Position numbers and translations under genes: made by a program. This document shows, one piece after another, positions 29,280 through 38,669 of a DNA stretch of 47,488 nt (positions are counted from its first letter, which is position 1; every line of letters starts with the position of its first letter). The notes under the pieces are model-generated. The model made no database searches and was not told where the DNA came from. It was given only the letters and a program-made list of their open reading frames with translations. The DNA is from a bacterium HR24 (GTDB lineage: Bacteria; Chloroflexota; Dehalococcoidia; SM23-28-2; HRBIN24): assembly GCA_002898715.1 (NCBI GenBank), contig BEIA01000005.1, positions 1-47,488 of the forward strand, in the 5' to 3' direction.

Positions 29280-29288
29280 TGATACAAT
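29280..29288 (+). promoter_or_regulatory. extended -10 promoter of dnaJ
   Basis: TG-A-TACAAT (29280-29288) is an extended -10 element; no clear -35 is present. Transcription would start near 29295, about 25 bases before the dnaJ ATG. No CIRCE element is seen. Confidence 0.5.
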
Positions 29289-29319
29289 AACCCTTGCTGC
29301 GAGCCCACACAGCCGCGCC

Positions 29320-30447
29320 ATGGACATGGAGAACGGACGCCGCGACTACTACGAGGTGCTGGGGGTGCCCCGCGACGCCAGCGCCGAGGAGATAAAGCGC
29401 GCCTTCCGGCGCCTGGCCATGAAGTACCATCCCGACCGCAACAAATCCCCCGATGCCGAGGCCCGATTCAAGGAGATCAACGAGGCCTACGAGGTGCTCT
29501 CGGACCCGGAAAAGCGGGCCGCCTACGACCGCTACGGCCACGCCGGCGTCCGCGGCGGCGACTTCGGGCGGCCCTTCGAGGGGTTCCGCTTCGGCGGCTT
29601 CGGCGACATCTTCGACGCCTTCTTCGGGGCCGCATCGGCCATGCGCCGCGAGGCGCAGCGGGGCGCCGACCGCCGCCTGGAGCTGGAACTGGACCTCGAG
29701 GAGGCCGCCTTCGGCTGCGAAAAGGAAGTGGAGCTGACGCGGGTGGAGCGCTGCTCCCGCTGCGGCGGCTCGGGCAGCGAGCCCGGCACGCGGCCCGCCG
29801 TCTGCCCCTCCTGCAACGGCAGCGGCCAGGTGCGCCGCGTCCACCGTAGCTTCTTCGGCCAGTTCATCAACGTCGCCACCTGCCCCCAGTGCCAGGGCGA
29901 GGGGCAGGTCATCGCCCACCCCTGCCGCGACTGCCGGGGCTCCGGCCGTCAGCGGCGCCCCCGCAGGCTGCGCATACAGGTCCCTGCCGGCGTGGACGAC
30001 GGCACCCAGATGCGCATCAGCGGCGAAGGCGATGCCGGCCACAACGGCGGGCCCACCGGCAACCTCTACGTGGTGGTGCGCTTGCGCCCGCACCCCTTCT
30101 TCCGCCGCGACGGCTATGACCTCCTGTACGAAGCGGAGCTGAACATCGCCCAGGCGGCCCTGGGCTGCGAGGTGGAGGTGCCCACCCTGGAGGGCGAGTC
30201 GTATACCCTGCGCATTCCCCCCGGCACCCAGAGCGGGCAGGAGTTCACCATCAGGGGCCGGGGCGTGCCCCACCTGCACGGCGGCGGGCGAGGCGACCTG
30301 CGCGTGCGCGTGCACGTGGGCGTGCCCAAGGAGCTCACGCCGGAGCAGCGCAAACTGCTGGAAGCCCTGGCTGCCTCCTTCGGCACGCCGGTGTCGGGCG
30401 ACGGCGACCGGGGCATCCTGGCCCGTATACTGGACGCCCTCACCTAG
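29320..30447 (+). CDS. dnaJ: chaperone DnaJ
   Basis: A 375-residue class A J-protein. The J domain (about 8-72) carries H37-P38-D39, which stimulates DnaK ATPase. A Gly/Phe-rich linker spans about 75-105. Four CxxCxGxG-type zinc repeats begin at C145, C162, C188 and C202 (the third is C-x-x-C-x-G-E-G), followed by the two beta-barrel substrate domains. It recruits unfolded proteins to DnaK. dnaK and grpE are not in the window, so this may be a second, free-standing dnaJ. The ATG at 29320 has no clear Shine-Dalgarno sequence; Met3 at 29326 is an equally possible start. Confidence 0.96.
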   Translation: MDMENGRRDYYEVLGVPRDASAEEIKRAFRRLAMKYHPDRNKSPDAEARFKEINEAYEVLSDPEKRAAYDRYGHAGVRGGDFGRPFEGFRFGGFGDIFDAFFGAASAMRREAQRGADRRLELELDLEEAAFGCEKEVELTRVERCSRCGGSGSEPGTRPAVCPSCNGSGQVRRVHRSFFGQFINVATCPQCQGEGQVIAHPCRDCRGSGRQRRPRRLRIQVPAGVDDGTQMRISGEGDAGHNGGPTGNLYVVVRLRPHPFFRRDGYDLLYEAELNIAQAALGCEVEVPTLEGESYTLRIPPGTQSGQEFTIRGRGVPHLHGGGRGDLRVRVHVGVPKELTPEQRKLLEALAASFGTPVSGDGDRGILARILDALT

Positions 30448-30470
30448 GCAGTGGCCGATCCGCCACGCCC

Positions 30471-31391
30471 ATGTGGGTGGAGCTGTCCCTGGAGGTAGAC
30501 CCCCGCGATGCCGAGCTGGTGGCCGATATCGTGCGGCAGTGCTGCCCGAATGTAGCCGTGGAGTACCGCGGGCCCTTCGCCCTCCCCGAGCCCTGGCCCG
30601 CCCCGGCCGAAGCCTCCCCCGCCCTTCGCGCCACCTCCGCCCTGGTGCGCATCTACCTGCCCGCCGACGAGGCCGATGCCCGCCTGCGGCGCTCCCTGCG
30701 CCTGGCCCTGCGCTTCGCGCCCCTGGCTCGCCCGGCTCGCTGGCGGCGGGCGCGGCGGCTGCGGGACGAGGACTGGCAGCGGGCCTGGCAGCGGCGGCTG
30801 CGGGCGCGGCGCATCGGCCGCCTGCTGGTGCGACCGTCCTGGGACACGGCCACGGCCAAAGCGGGCGAGGTGGCCATCGAAATAGAGCCGGGAATGGCCT
30901 TCGGCACCGGCGAGCACCCCACTACCGCCCTCTGCCTGCGGGCCCTCGCCGAGCTGGTGCGCGGCGGCGAGAGCGTGCTCGACCTGGGCACCGGTAGCGG
31001 TATCCTGGCCATCGCCGCCGCCAAGCTGGGCGCGGCCCGGGTCCTGGCCCTGGACATAGACCCCCAGGCGGTCAGAGCTGCCCGGGAGAACGCGCGACGC
31101 AATGGGGTCGAGGGCGTCATAGACGTGCACCAGGGTACGCTCACGCCTGGTATGACGGCGCGGGCGCGATACGACCTCATCTGCGCCAATATCGACGGGC
31201 TGACCCTGGAGAGGCTCGCCCCGCTGCTGGCCCGGGCCCTCGGACCGGGCGGGCGCCTGGTGCTGAGCGGCTTCCTCAGCGAGTCCGCCCGGGCGCTGGC
31301 CGAGGCCTTCAGCGCCCTCGGTCTGCGCCCGTTAGCCGAACTGCACGAGGCCCCCTGGGCGGCCCTGGTGCTGGAGAAAGCCGATGCGTAG
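30471..31391 (+). CDS. prmA: ribosomal protein L11 methyltransferase
   Basis: A 306-residue SAM-dependent methyltransferase that trimethylates ribosomal protein L11. The N-terminal substrate domain (about 1-95) is followed by GMAFGTGEHPTT (about 141-152), the PrmA hallmark, the SAM-binding motif VLDLGTGSGILAIAAAKLGA, ALDIDPQAV and the ICANI motif near the catalytic site. The N-terminal domain has a long Arg/Ala-rich stretch unusual in its richness but typical of this GC-rich genome. It lies 23 bases after dnaJ and overlaps rsmE by eight bases, forming dnaJ-prmA-rsmE, a common bacterial arrangement. Confidence 0.92.
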   Translation: MWVELSLEVDPRDAELVADIVRQCCPNVAVEYRGPFALPEPWPAPAEASPALRATSALVRIYLPADEADARLRRSLRLALRFAPLARPARWRRARRLRDEDWQRAWQRRLRARRIGRLLVRPSWDTATAKAGEVAIEIEPGMAFGTGEHPTTALCLRALAELVRGGESVLDLGTGSGILAIAAAKLGAARVLALDIDPQAVRAARENARRNGVEGVIDVHQGTLTPGMTARARYDLICANIDGLTLERLAPLLARALGPGGRLVLSGFLSESARALAEAFSALGLRPLAELHEAPWAALVLEKADA

Positions 31392-32118
31392 GTTTTACGT
31401 CGAGCCGGGCACGGTGCGTGGCCGCCAGGTAACCCTGGGGCCGGAGGCGGCGCACCGCCTCGCGCGTGTGCTCCGGCTTCGCCCAGGCGAGCACGTGGTG
31501 CTGTTCGACGGCTCCGGCCAGGAGTGGGAGGTGGAGCTGAAGTCCATCGGGCCCAGGGGCGTGGCGGCGACGGTGGTCCAGGACTTGCCCTCCCCGCCGG
31601 AGCCGAGGGTACGATTGTCCCTGCTGGCCTGCCTGCTCAAGGAGCCGCGCTTCGAGCTGGTGCTGGAGAAGGCCGCGGAGCTGGGCGTGGCCGAGGTTGT
31701 GCCGGTGGTGGGCCGCCGCTCCGTCGTCAGACCCTGGAAGGAGGGGGCCAAGCAGGAGCGCTGGCGGCGCATCGTCATCGAAGCGGCGGAGCAGTGCGGC
31801 CGTGCCCGGCCGCCGGAGCTGCACACCCCCTTGCCCATGGCGCAGGCCCTGCGTCGCGCCCAGGGCCTGCGCATCGTGCCCTGGGAAGAGGAACGCAGCC
31901 AGGGCATGCGCCAGCTCCTCCGCTCCCTCGCCGCCCCGCCCGACCAGGTCTCCCTGCTGGTGGGGCCCGAGGGCGGCCTCGACCCACAAGAGGTCGAGGC
32001 CGCCCGTGAGGCCGGTTTCCAGGTCGTCAGCCTGGGCGAGCGCATATTGCGGGCCGAGACGGCAGCGCTGGTCGCCTGCGCCCTGGTGATGTACGAGCTG
32101 GGCGAGCTAGGGCCCTGA
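31384..32118 (+). CDS. rsmE: 16S rRNA (uracil1498-N3)-methyltransferase RsmE
   Basis: A 244-residue SPOUT-class methyltransferase that modifies U1498 of 16S rRNA. The N-terminal PUA-like domain starts MRRFYVEPG, and the knot motifs are RFELVLEKAAELGVAEVVPV, RWRRIVIEAAEQCGR, LLVGPEGGLDPQEVEAA and LGERILRAETAALVA. All are intact and the length is normal. Its ATG lies inside the last codons of prmA. The 3' end overlaps the convergent M23 peptidase gene by 12 bases. Confidence 0.95.
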   Translation: MRRFYVEPGTVRGRQVTLGPEAAHRLARVLRLRPGEHVVLFDGSGQEWEVELKSIGPRGVAATVVQDLPSPPEPRVRLSLLACLLKEPRFELVLEKAAELGVAEVVPVVGRRSVVRPWKEGAKQERWRRIVIEAAEQCGRARPPELHTPLPMAQALRRAQGLRIVPWEEERSQGMRQLLRSLAAPPDQVSLLVGPEGGLDPQEVEAAREAGFQVVSLGERILRAETAALVACALVMYELGELGP

Positions 32119-33027
32119 TATGGACTGCAGCCAGGCCATAGGGTCCACCCGTACGCCGCTCACCACCACTTCCCAGTGGAGGTGCGGCCCGCCAGCGAGG
32201 CCGGTGCTGCCCACCTTCCCCAACTCCTGGCCTGCCTGCACCGTCTGACCCTCCTGCACGGACACCTCCGAGAGGTGATGGTAGCCGCTGATGACCCCAG
32301 CCCCGTGGTCCACCACCACCGACAGCCCCCGCAGGTGCAGCTCCCGGGCCAGCACCACCCTGCCCCCCGCCGGTGCCAGCACCGGCGTGCCCTCGGCCAC
32401 GGCCAGGTCGGTGCCCGTGTGGGGCGTGTAGGGGCCGCCGTTGATGGAACGGCGGACGCCGAAGGGGTCGGAAATGGGGCCGTCCACGGGCATGTGCCAC
32501 GCTCCCTGCCAGAGCCGCTGTGCCGTGAAGGAACCGTAGGCCACCGCCAGCAGGCGCTGCTCCTCCTGGACGGCGGCGACATCGGCGAGGAGGCTGGCGG
32601 TGGCCGGGGGCAGGAATAGCTGCTCTCGCGGGTAGCCTCCGTCCACCACCTCCAGTGGGCGCTGGTCCACAGCGCGGCCGTTCTCCAGCAGCGTCACCTG
32701 GTAGGTACCAAGGTGCTGGTCCAGGGGTACGGGCAGATAGGCCAGCACCGCGTTTCCCTCCCGCACGGTGAGATAGCGACGGCCGCCCAGCTCCACCGCC
32801 ACCAGCCCCTCGGGCGCCGGGACTGCCACCGCCAGCACGACGGTGCCCTGTCGCGCCTGCGATGCCGAGAGCTCCAGGCGCGGCGGCGGGGGAGTGGGCG
32901 TGGGGAGCAGGCTTGCGGCGGGCGCAGGGCTCGAGGTCGAGGCAGGCCCCAGCGAGGACGCCTGCTCGCCGGCGGCGCATCCGCACGCCGCCAGGAGCAG
33001 GGCGAAGGCCAGAGTGAGCCGGAGCAT
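32107..33027 (-). CDS. M23-family metallopeptidase lipoprotein
   Basis: A 306-residue secreted protein. A short signal peptide ends in a lipobox-like L-A-A-C15 (a second Cys at 17 is also possible). A Ser/Pro/Thr-rich linker (about 20-48) is followed by a beta-rich middle domain, then the LytM/M23 peptidase domain at about 200-300. The zinc ligands are present: H-T-G-T-D-L-A (H and D) and G-P-H-L-H-W (second His of HxH), with GYHHLSEV between. Active M23 enzymes cut peptidoglycan cross-bridges outside the membrane, so this should be a wall hydrolase. The ATG at 33027 has no strong Shine-Dalgarno sequence; TATAAG lies close upstream. It is divergent from moxR. Confidence 0.9.
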   Translation of the reverse strand: MLRLTLAFALLLAACGCAAGEQASSLGPASTSSPAPAASLLPTPTPPPPRLELSASQARQGTVVLAVAVPAPEGLVAVELGGRRYLTVREGNAVLAYLPVPLDQHLGTYQVTLLENGRAVDQRPLEVVDGGYPREQLFLPPATASLLADVAAVQEEQRLLAVAYGSFTAQRLWQGAWHMPVDGPISDPFGVRRSINGGPYTPHTGTDLAVAEGTPVLAPAGGRVVLARELHLRGLSVVVDHGAGVISGYHHLSEVSVQEGQTVQAGQELGKVGSTGLAGGPHLHWEVVVSGVRVDPMAWLQSISGP

Positions 33028-33119
33028 ACCCCTGGACGTATCTTATAAGGCGCAATCAGCGGCTGCCCAGGGCCGCCGTCTGGGGCCCGGCAAAGATGGC
33101 AAACGGCGGACAGGATGTG

Positions 33120-33125
33120 TATAAT
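33120..33125 (+). promoter_or_regulatory. -10 element of the moxR operon promoter
   Basis: A perfect TATAAT at 33120-33125; the best -35 at the right distance (TGGCAA, 33097-33102) is weak, suggesting an activator or alternative initiation. The leader to the GTG at 33205 is about 73 bases. Confidence 0.55.
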
Positions 33126-33204
33126 CAAGGGCTACAGCGGTACTATTGGGGAGTCCTATTCTTAAGAGGCGGTTAACAATAACGGCCGATAGCGAGGAGG
33201 TACC

Positions 33205-34158
33205 GTGGACGAGGTGAGGGGACTTGCGCTCCGCATCATCGAGAACATCGAGCGGGTCATGGTGGGCAAGCGGCACGAGGTGGAGCTGGCCGTCATCGCC
33301 CTCATGTGCGGCGGCCACCTGCTCATCGAGGACGTTCCCGGCGTGGGCAAGACGATGCTGGCCCGCAGCCTGGCCCGCTCCACCGGCTGCAGCTTCCGGC
33401 GCATCCAGTTCACGCCCGACCTGCTACCCTCGGACGTCACCGGCGCGGCCATCTATAACCAGAAGAGCGGCGATTTCGAGTTTCGGCCGGGGCCCATCAT
33501 GGCCCAGATCGTCCTGGCCGACGAGATCAACCGGGCCACGCCCAAGACCCAGTCGGCGCTCCTGGAGGCGATGGAAGAGAGGCAGGTCACGGTGGACGGC
33601 GTCAGCCGTCCCCTGCCCCGGCCCTTCATGGTGCTGGCCACCCAGAACCCCATCGAGTACGAGGGCACTTTTCCCCTGCCGGAGGCACAGCTCGACCGCT
33701 TCTTCATGCGGGTGCACCTGGGCTACCCCTCTCCTCACGACGAAGTCACCATCATGGAGCGGCAGATGCTCTCCCACCCCATCGAGGAGCTGGAGCCTGT
33801 TTGCGGCCCGGACGACATCCTGCGCCTGCAGGAGGCGGTGCGGCAGGTGAAGGTAGACTCGCTGGTGAAGCAGTACATCGCCGCCGTCGTTGACGCTACC
33901 CGACATCATGAGGCCGTCTACCTGGGGGCCTCGCCGCGGGGTTCGCTCTCGCTGCAGCGCGGCTCGCAGGCCCGTGCCCTCCTGGACGGACGCGACTACG
34001 TGCTGCCCGACGATGTCAAGGCCCTGGCCTACCCTGTGCTGGGGCACCGCATAATGCTCAGCGCTGCCAGCCGGGTCAAGGGGACTACGGCGCAACAGGT
34101 GGTGGAGGATTGTCTAAGCCGGCTGCACGTCCCCGGCGTGCGCGCCCGCGGCTCCTAG
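33205..34158 (+). CDS. MoxR-type AAA+ ATPase
   Basis: A 317-residue AAA+ protein of the MoxR family. It has Walker A (DVPGVGKTM), the [15 protein letters not shown] insert strand, Walker B ([22 protein letters not shown]), sensor 1 (ATQNP), the [11 protein letters not shown] arginine-finger region and the C-terminal lid with [14 protein letters not shown]. MoxR ATPases act as chaperones that assemble or activate partner proteins, often those with vWA/DUF58 domains such as the next gene. It starts at GTG (33205) with GGAGG five bases upstream. It overlaps the DUF58 gene by 49 bases. Confidence 0.93.
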   Translation: MDEVRGLALRIIENIERVMVGKRHEVELAVIALMCGGHLLIEDVPGVGKTMLARSLARSTGCSFRRIQFTPDLLPSDVTGAAIYNQKSGDFEFRPGPIMAQIVLADEINRATPKTQSALLEAMEERQVTVDGVSRPLPRPFMVLATQNPIEYEGTFPLPEAQLDRFFMRVHLGYPSPHDEVTIMERQMLSHPIEELEPVCGPDDILRLQEAVRQVKVDSLVKQYIAAVVDATRHHEAVYLGASPRGSLSLQRGSQARALLDGRDYVLPDDVKALAYPVLGHRIMLSAASRVKGTTAQQVVEDCLSRLHVPGVRARGS

Positions 34159-35417
34159 CCCGCGTCTTCGGCAGGCTGAGGGAGTCCCCCAACCTGGCCA
34201 TCGTCCTGGGGCTGGGCCTGGCGCTGTTGTTCCTGGGCTGGGCCTCTGGGTTCTGGGTTCTCATTCGCGCCGCCTACCTGCTCCTGGCCCTGGTGCCCAT
34301 CGGCTGGCTATGGGCGCGGGCCAACGTCAAGGGGCTGCGCCTGGAGGTGCGCAGGGGCCCCGACCGGCTCCACGCCGGCGAGACCACCTACTCCAGCTTT
34401 CGGCTGCAGAACCTGGACGGTTACCCCAAGCTGTGGCTGGAGGTGGAGGAGCCCACCAATATGCCCGGGGTGGCACCGAAGTCCGTTACCTTCCTCACTG
34501 CCAACGGTACGCGCACCTGGCGGCACGAGGTGCTGTGTCGGCGGCGCGGCCGTTACACCTTCGGGCCGGTGGCCGTGGCTAGCGGGGACCCCTTCGGCCT
34601 GTTCCGCCGCCGTCACGTCTTCGGCGACATGTGGGAGGTCTTGGTCTTCCCGGCCCCGGTGGAGCTGCCCTACGTCTGGCTGCCCTCAGCCCAGCTCTCG
34701 GGCGAGGGCGACCGCAGCCGTCCCACCCCTTACATCACCCCGACCGCCTCGGGGGTGCGCGAGTACCACCCGGGCGACGCCTTCAGCCGCATCCACTGGC
34801 TGACCACCGCCCGGCTGCGGCGGCTGATGGTGAAGACCTTCGACTTCACACCCACCAGCGATGTCTGGCTGGTGCTGGACCTAGAGCGGGGCGTCCACGC
34901 CGGCGAGGGCGACGAGAGCACCGAGGAGTATATGGTGACGGCGGCCTGCTCCCTAGCCCACCGGCTGCTGGGCCACGACCTGCGCGTCGGATACCTGGCC
35001 CAGGGCGAGGAGCTGTACCTGTTCCCGCCGGCCCGCGGCCCCCAGCAGTACGAGCGCATCATGGAAGCGTTGGCGGTGCTGGAGGCCAACGGCCAGGTGC
35101 CCCTGGGGCAGGTGTTGCTGGCCAACGAGCGCTCCTTCGGCCGCCACACGACCCTCATCGTCATCACGCCGTCGGTGGAGGAGGACTGGGTCACGGCGGT
35201 GCAGGCCCTGGTCCAACGAGGGGTGCAGGCGGCCGTGGTGCTTCTGGACGCGGGCACCTTCGGCGGACAGGAGGCATCCCTGCTCTCCTTCAGCGCTCTG
35301 GCTGCTCACGACATCTTGACCTACCTGGTGCGGCGGGGCGACGACCTGTCCCTGGCCCTGGGGCCCTCGGGGGCCAGCTCCGCTTACTGGCTGCACCGGT
35401 CCTGGAAGGAGAGGTGA
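34110..35417 (+). CDS. DUF58 domain membrane protein
   Basis: A 435-residue protein with two adjacent N-terminal membrane helices (about 29-65), then a beta domain with paired basic residues, and the DUF58 signature [20 protein letters not shown] (about 210-229) leading into a vWA-like segment ([11 protein letters not shown]). It is the standard partner of MoxR ATPases. The earliest available start is TTG at 34110; GGAGGA abuts it with no spacer, so initiation is unusual and probably depends on translation of moxR, whose end it overlaps. There is no other good start before the first helix. It is followed after four bases by the transglutaminase-like gene. Confidence 0.85.
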   Translation: MSKPAARPRRARPRLLARVFGRLRESPNLAIVLGLGLALLFLGWASGFWVLIRAAYLLLALVPIGWLWARANVKGLRLEVRRGPDRLHAGETTYSSFRLQNLDGYPKLWLEVEEPTNMPGVAPKSVTFLTANGTRTWRHEVLCRRRGRYTFGPVAVASGDPFGLFRRRHVFGDMWEVLVFPAPVELPYVWLPSAQLSGEGDRSRPTPYITPTASGVREYHPGDAFSRIHWLTTARLRRLMVKTFDFTPTSDVWLVLDLERGVHAGEGDESTEEYMVTAACSLAHRLLGHDLRVGYLAQGEELYLFPPARGPQQYERIMEALAVLEANGQVPLGQVLLANERSFGRHTTLIVITPSVEEDWVTAVQALVQRGVQAAVVLLDAGTFGGQEASLLSFSALAAHDILTYLVRRGDDLSLALGPSGASSAYWLHRSWKER

Positions 35418-35421
35418 GACG

Positions 35422-37956
35422 ATGACGGCTGCCTCCCCTGCCTTGGTAACGGCCCCGGCTCGCTGGCTCTGGCGCAGGCTTCCCGGCTGGGAGGAGTGGC
35501 TCACCTTCGGCCTCGCCTTCCTCACCTTTGCCAGTGTGGCCTGGAGCATCCAGCATGCTCGCTGGGCCGACATCATGCCCAACCTGATGTTGCTGGGGCT
35601 GGGCGGCCTTCTCGCGGGCCAGCTGCTGGCCCGCCTGCCGCTCCCCAGCGCGGCCGCCCTGGCGGGTGGGCTGGTCCTCTGCCTCCTGTCCACCTTCCTG
35701 CAGGCGCTCTTCCTGGTGCGAGGCGAGGGCTTGATGGAGAAGGTGGACGTGCTCTACCTGCGGTTCCAGACCTTCTTCGAGATCGCCTTCGGCCAGGGCA
35801 TAAGCAACGATGTGCTGCCCTTCGCGGTGCTGGTGGCCGGGCTCACGTGGGCCGGCGCTTTCCTTTTCGCCTACTGCCTGTTCCGCTGGAGCCTGGCCTG
35901 GCCCGGCCTGTTCATGGGCGGCCTGACGCTATTCGTGAACTTCGTGGTGCTGAACCGGGGCGTGCTGGCCGCGTTCCTGCTCTACGCTGTGGCCGGGCTG
36001 CTGCTGCTGGCTCGGGCCAACCTCGCCCGACACCAGGCGCTGTGGAGACAGGAAGGCGTGCCTTACCCGTCGCTGATGGGGCTGAGTGTACTGCACGTGA
36101 CCTTCTGGGCGATTCTGGTGGTGCTGATGGTAGCCTGGGTGGTGCCCACCAATTACGGCCGACCGCTGGGCGCCGTGTGGGGAGTTGTGGCAGCCCCCTT
36201 CCAGGACTTGGCCCAGGACTGGTCGCGACTGGTGGGGCCGTTGCGGGGCGGACGGCTCCTGCCCAGCGCCGAGCTGGGCGACTTCCTGCCCCTACGCGGC
36301 CGCTTCCCGCTGCCCCTGCAAGGGGAGCTGGCCACGGTTCGCCCCATGCCCGGCCAGGACCCGGGCATCATCATCCTCCGCGGCGCCATATATGACCAGT
36401 ACACCACCGGCGGCTGGCGTTCGGACGAGTCGGTGCAGATGGACTGGCCCTTCGACGCGCCCTCCAGCCCGCAGGGGCTGCGGCAACAGGCGCGGGGGAA
36501 CCTGCGCGTGAACCCCGTCATCGTCCAGGTGCAGATGGAGTCGGGCAGCCCCCTGAGCTCCCTGATGCTGGTGCCGGGATGGCCCTTGCCCCTGGGCATC
36601 ATCACCTCCGGCTTCGACGTGCAGGTGCAGGTCCCCAAGCGAGCAGTGGTGAGGGTAGACCTGGGGTCATTGCCCTCCAGCGGCGATGCCGACACGCAGC
36701 AGGCGCGGGTAGCGGTGGACGCGGCGCTGCGCGAGCTGGGCACCCAGGCCCCCAGCGACGAGGCGCTGTCCCATGCCCTCCAGGGCCAGGGGTACGTGCT
36801 GGTAAAGACGGAGCGGGCCTCCGGAAACCGTCTGCGAAGGGTGGAGGTGGCGTCCGTGCGTTCGGTAATGGACAGCGCCACGTTCGTGCCCTCGCACCGG
36901 CTAGAGCCCGGCCAGAGCTACTGGGTGGCCGGGCTGCTGCCCGCTGCCAGCGCCGAAAGCCTGCGCGCAGCCTCGGCCAACTACCCCGAGTGGATACGGG
37001 ACACCTACCTGTCCCTCCCGCAGGACGTGCCGCGCAGGGTGCGACAGCTGGCGGCCCAGATCACCGCCAGCGCCGCTACGCCGTATGACAAGGTCGCGGC
37101 CGTCGAGGAGTTCATCAAGAACTTCCCCGTGGACAGCACCGTGGGCCCGCCTCCCCCTGGCCGCGACCCGGTGGACTATTTCCTCTTCGATGCTCGCCGG
37201 GGCTCGCCCGAGTTCCATGCCTCGGCCATGGTGGTGCTGCTACGGGCGGTAGGCGTACCGGCGCGCCTGGTGGTGGGAGTGGCCCTGACCCAGAACGATT
37301 TCGACCCGGAGCAGGGCGTCTACCACATATCGGCCCGCAACGCCTATCTGTGGCCGGAGGTGTACTTCCCCAACTCGGGCTGGCTGCCCTTCAGCCCGGT
37401 GCCCAGGGGCCACCTGCCTTTCAACTTCCCTTACCAGCAGTCGTTCCAGCCGCCCGTGTTCGGCGGGATCCCCACCGAGCCCGGGCCCGACCCCTTCGGC
37501 ATCGAGGGGGTCTTACCCTTCGAGGAGATGCCAGTCCTGGAGCCCCCGCCTCCGGTGGAGATGCCCTCCAGCACCGACTGGTCGTGGGTCTGGATGCTCC
37601 TGGCCGCTGTGGGTGGGGCAGCGCTGGTGACAGGGGCGGCGCGCCTGGCCTGGGAGCTGCCCCTGGGCCGGCTGCCCTACGCCATGCGCGTGTGGGAGAA
37701 GACGGTGCGGCTGGCCAACCTGGCCGCCTTGGGCCCGAGGCCCGGCGAGACGCCGCGGGAGTTCGTAGGGCGCCTGCACCGCCGCCTCTATCTGCGCGAC
37801 CTGGCCCTCGTAGCCGAGGTCTATGGCCGCGCCCGATACGGTGGCATGTCGCCCTCTAAAGACGAGGAGGAGCGCCTGAAGCAGCTCTGGCCACGGCTGC
37901 GCTCGGCCCTGGCCCGCGAGATACTCCGCCGGCCCTGGCGAAGGGCCGCCGAGTGA
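35422..37956 (+). CDS. TgpA-like transglutaminase-fold membrane protein without a catalytic triad
   Basis: An 844-residue protein laid out like TgpA: about six membrane helices in residues 25-245, a large external region, a transglutaminase-core segment (about 540-665), one more helix near 715-740 and a DUF4129-like cytoplasmic tail. The core is recognisable (EFHASAMVVLLRAVGVPARLV, PEVYFPNSGWLPF), but every catalytic position differs. The Cys position (RG-x-C-E-x-F-A) is P596, the His of HAW is Y642 and the Asp of FDPTP is S658. It is therefore probably a binding or scaffolding protein, not a protease or cross-linker. GGAG lies just before the ATG, inside the DUF58 end; the moxR-DUF58-TgpA order is conserved widely. 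Confidence 0.85.
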   Translation: MTAASPALVTAPARWLWRRLPGWEEWLTFGLAFLTFASVAWSIQHARWADIMPNLMLLGLGGLLAGQLLARLPLPSAAALAGGLVLCLLSTFLQALFLVRGEGLMEKVDVLYLRFQTFFEIAFGQGISNDVLPFAVLVAGLTWAGAFLFAYCLFRWSLAWPGLFMGGLTLFVNFVVLNRGVLAAFLLYAVAGLLLLARANLARHQALWRQEGVPYPSLMGLSVLHVTFWAILVVLMVAWVVPTNYGRPLGAVWGVVAAPFQDLAQDWSRLVGPLRGGRLLPSAELGDFLPLRGRFPLPLQGELATVRPMPGQDPGIIILRGAIYDQYTTGGWRSDESVQMDWPFDAPSSPQGLRQQARGNLRVNPVIVQVQMESGSPLSSLMLVPGWPLPLGIITSGFDVQVQVPKRAVVRVDLGSLPSSGDADTQQARVAVDAALRELGTQAPSDEALSHALQGQGYVLVKTERASGNRLRRVEVASVRSVMDSATFVPSHRLEPGQSYWVAGLLPAASAESLRAASANYPEWIRDTYLSLPQDVPRRVRQLAAQITASAATPYDKVAAVEEFIKNFPVDSTVGPPPPGRDPVDYFLFDARRGSPEFHASAMVVLLRAVGVPARLVVGVALTQNDFDPEQGVYHISARNAYLWPEVYFPNSGWLPFSPVPRGHLPFNFPYQQSFQPPVFGGIPTEPGPDPFGIEGVLPFEEMPVLEPPPPVEMPSSTDWSWVWMLLAAVGGAALVTGAARLAWELPLGRLPYAMRVWEKTVRLANLAALGPRPGETPREFVGRLHRRLYLRDLALVAEVYGRARYGGMSPSKDEEERLKQLWPRLRSALAREILRRPWRRAAE

Positions 37957-37978
37957 GCTATTCGGTGCAGGAGGCGTC

Positions 37979-38566
37979 ATGCTCGGCGACGTAGAGCTCT
38001 CGTATCTCGTGGTGGAGACCGCCCTGGGCTGGTTCGGCCTAGTTCTCTCGCCCAGAGGCCTCAGGGCGACAACGCTGCCCCGACCTTCCCGGCAGGAGGC
38101 CGAGCGCGAGGCGATAGCTATGGGGGCGTCGCGGCCGGCAACGGCAGACCAGGGGCGGGAGGTGGCCCGCCGCCTGCAGGAATACGCCCTGGGCCGACCC
38201 GTGTCCTTCGCCGACCTGCCCCTGGACTGGGCCGGTTTGGGCACCTTCCAGCGCCGTGTACTGGAGGCGTTGCTGCGGCTGCCCTGGGGCCAGATCACCA
38301 CCTACAGCGAACTGGCGCGGCTGGTGGGGCGGCCAGGGGCAGCGAGGGCAGTGGGGCGGGTCATGGCCACCAACCCGCTGCCCGTGGTGGTGCCCTGTCA
38401 CCGCGTGGTGGGCGCGAACGGCTCTCTGACCGGGTACGGCGGCGGCCTGGAAATGAAAGCTCGGCTGCTCGCCCTGGAAGGGGTACCGTCCCCGGCAGGG
38501 CCGCCGGGCAGGAGCGCCGGCCGGGGACGCCGGCGGAGCCGCCCGCTGGCACCGTCGCTGCTATAG
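37979..38566 (+). CDS. ogt: methylated-DNA-protein-cysteine methyltransferase
   Basis: A 195-residue suicide DNA-repair protein that takes the alkyl group from O6-alkylguanine (or O4-alkylthymine). The C-terminal domain has TFQRRVLEALLRLPWGQITTYSELA and the active-site motif P-C140-H-R-V followed by GANGSLTGYGGG, with both catalytic cysteine and histidine intact. The N-terminal domain is ribonuclease-H-like and degenerate, as usual. A basic tail of about 30 residues (GRSAGRGRRRSRP) extends beyond the normal end. GGAGG lies five bases before the ATG; it follows the transglutaminase-like gene after 22 bases, so it may be read with that operon. Confidence 0.93.
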   Translation: MLGDVELSYLVVETALGWFGLVLSPRGLRATTLPRPSRQEAEREAIAMGASRPATADQGREVARRLQEYALGRPVSFADLPLDWAGLGTFQRRVLEALLRLPWGQITTYSELARLVGRPGAARAVGRVMATNPLPVVVPCHRVVGANGSLTGYGGGLEMKARLLALEGVPSPAGPPGRSAGRGRRRSRPLAPSLL

Positions 38567-38669
38567 GGCCGCCTGAGAGGCCGGCGGCTCTAGCCGACGA
38601 GCGCGCAGGCCCGCTGCCTGCAGCCGGGAATGGCCCTACCGCCTCGGGAGCCGGCCCAGGCAACCCCTC

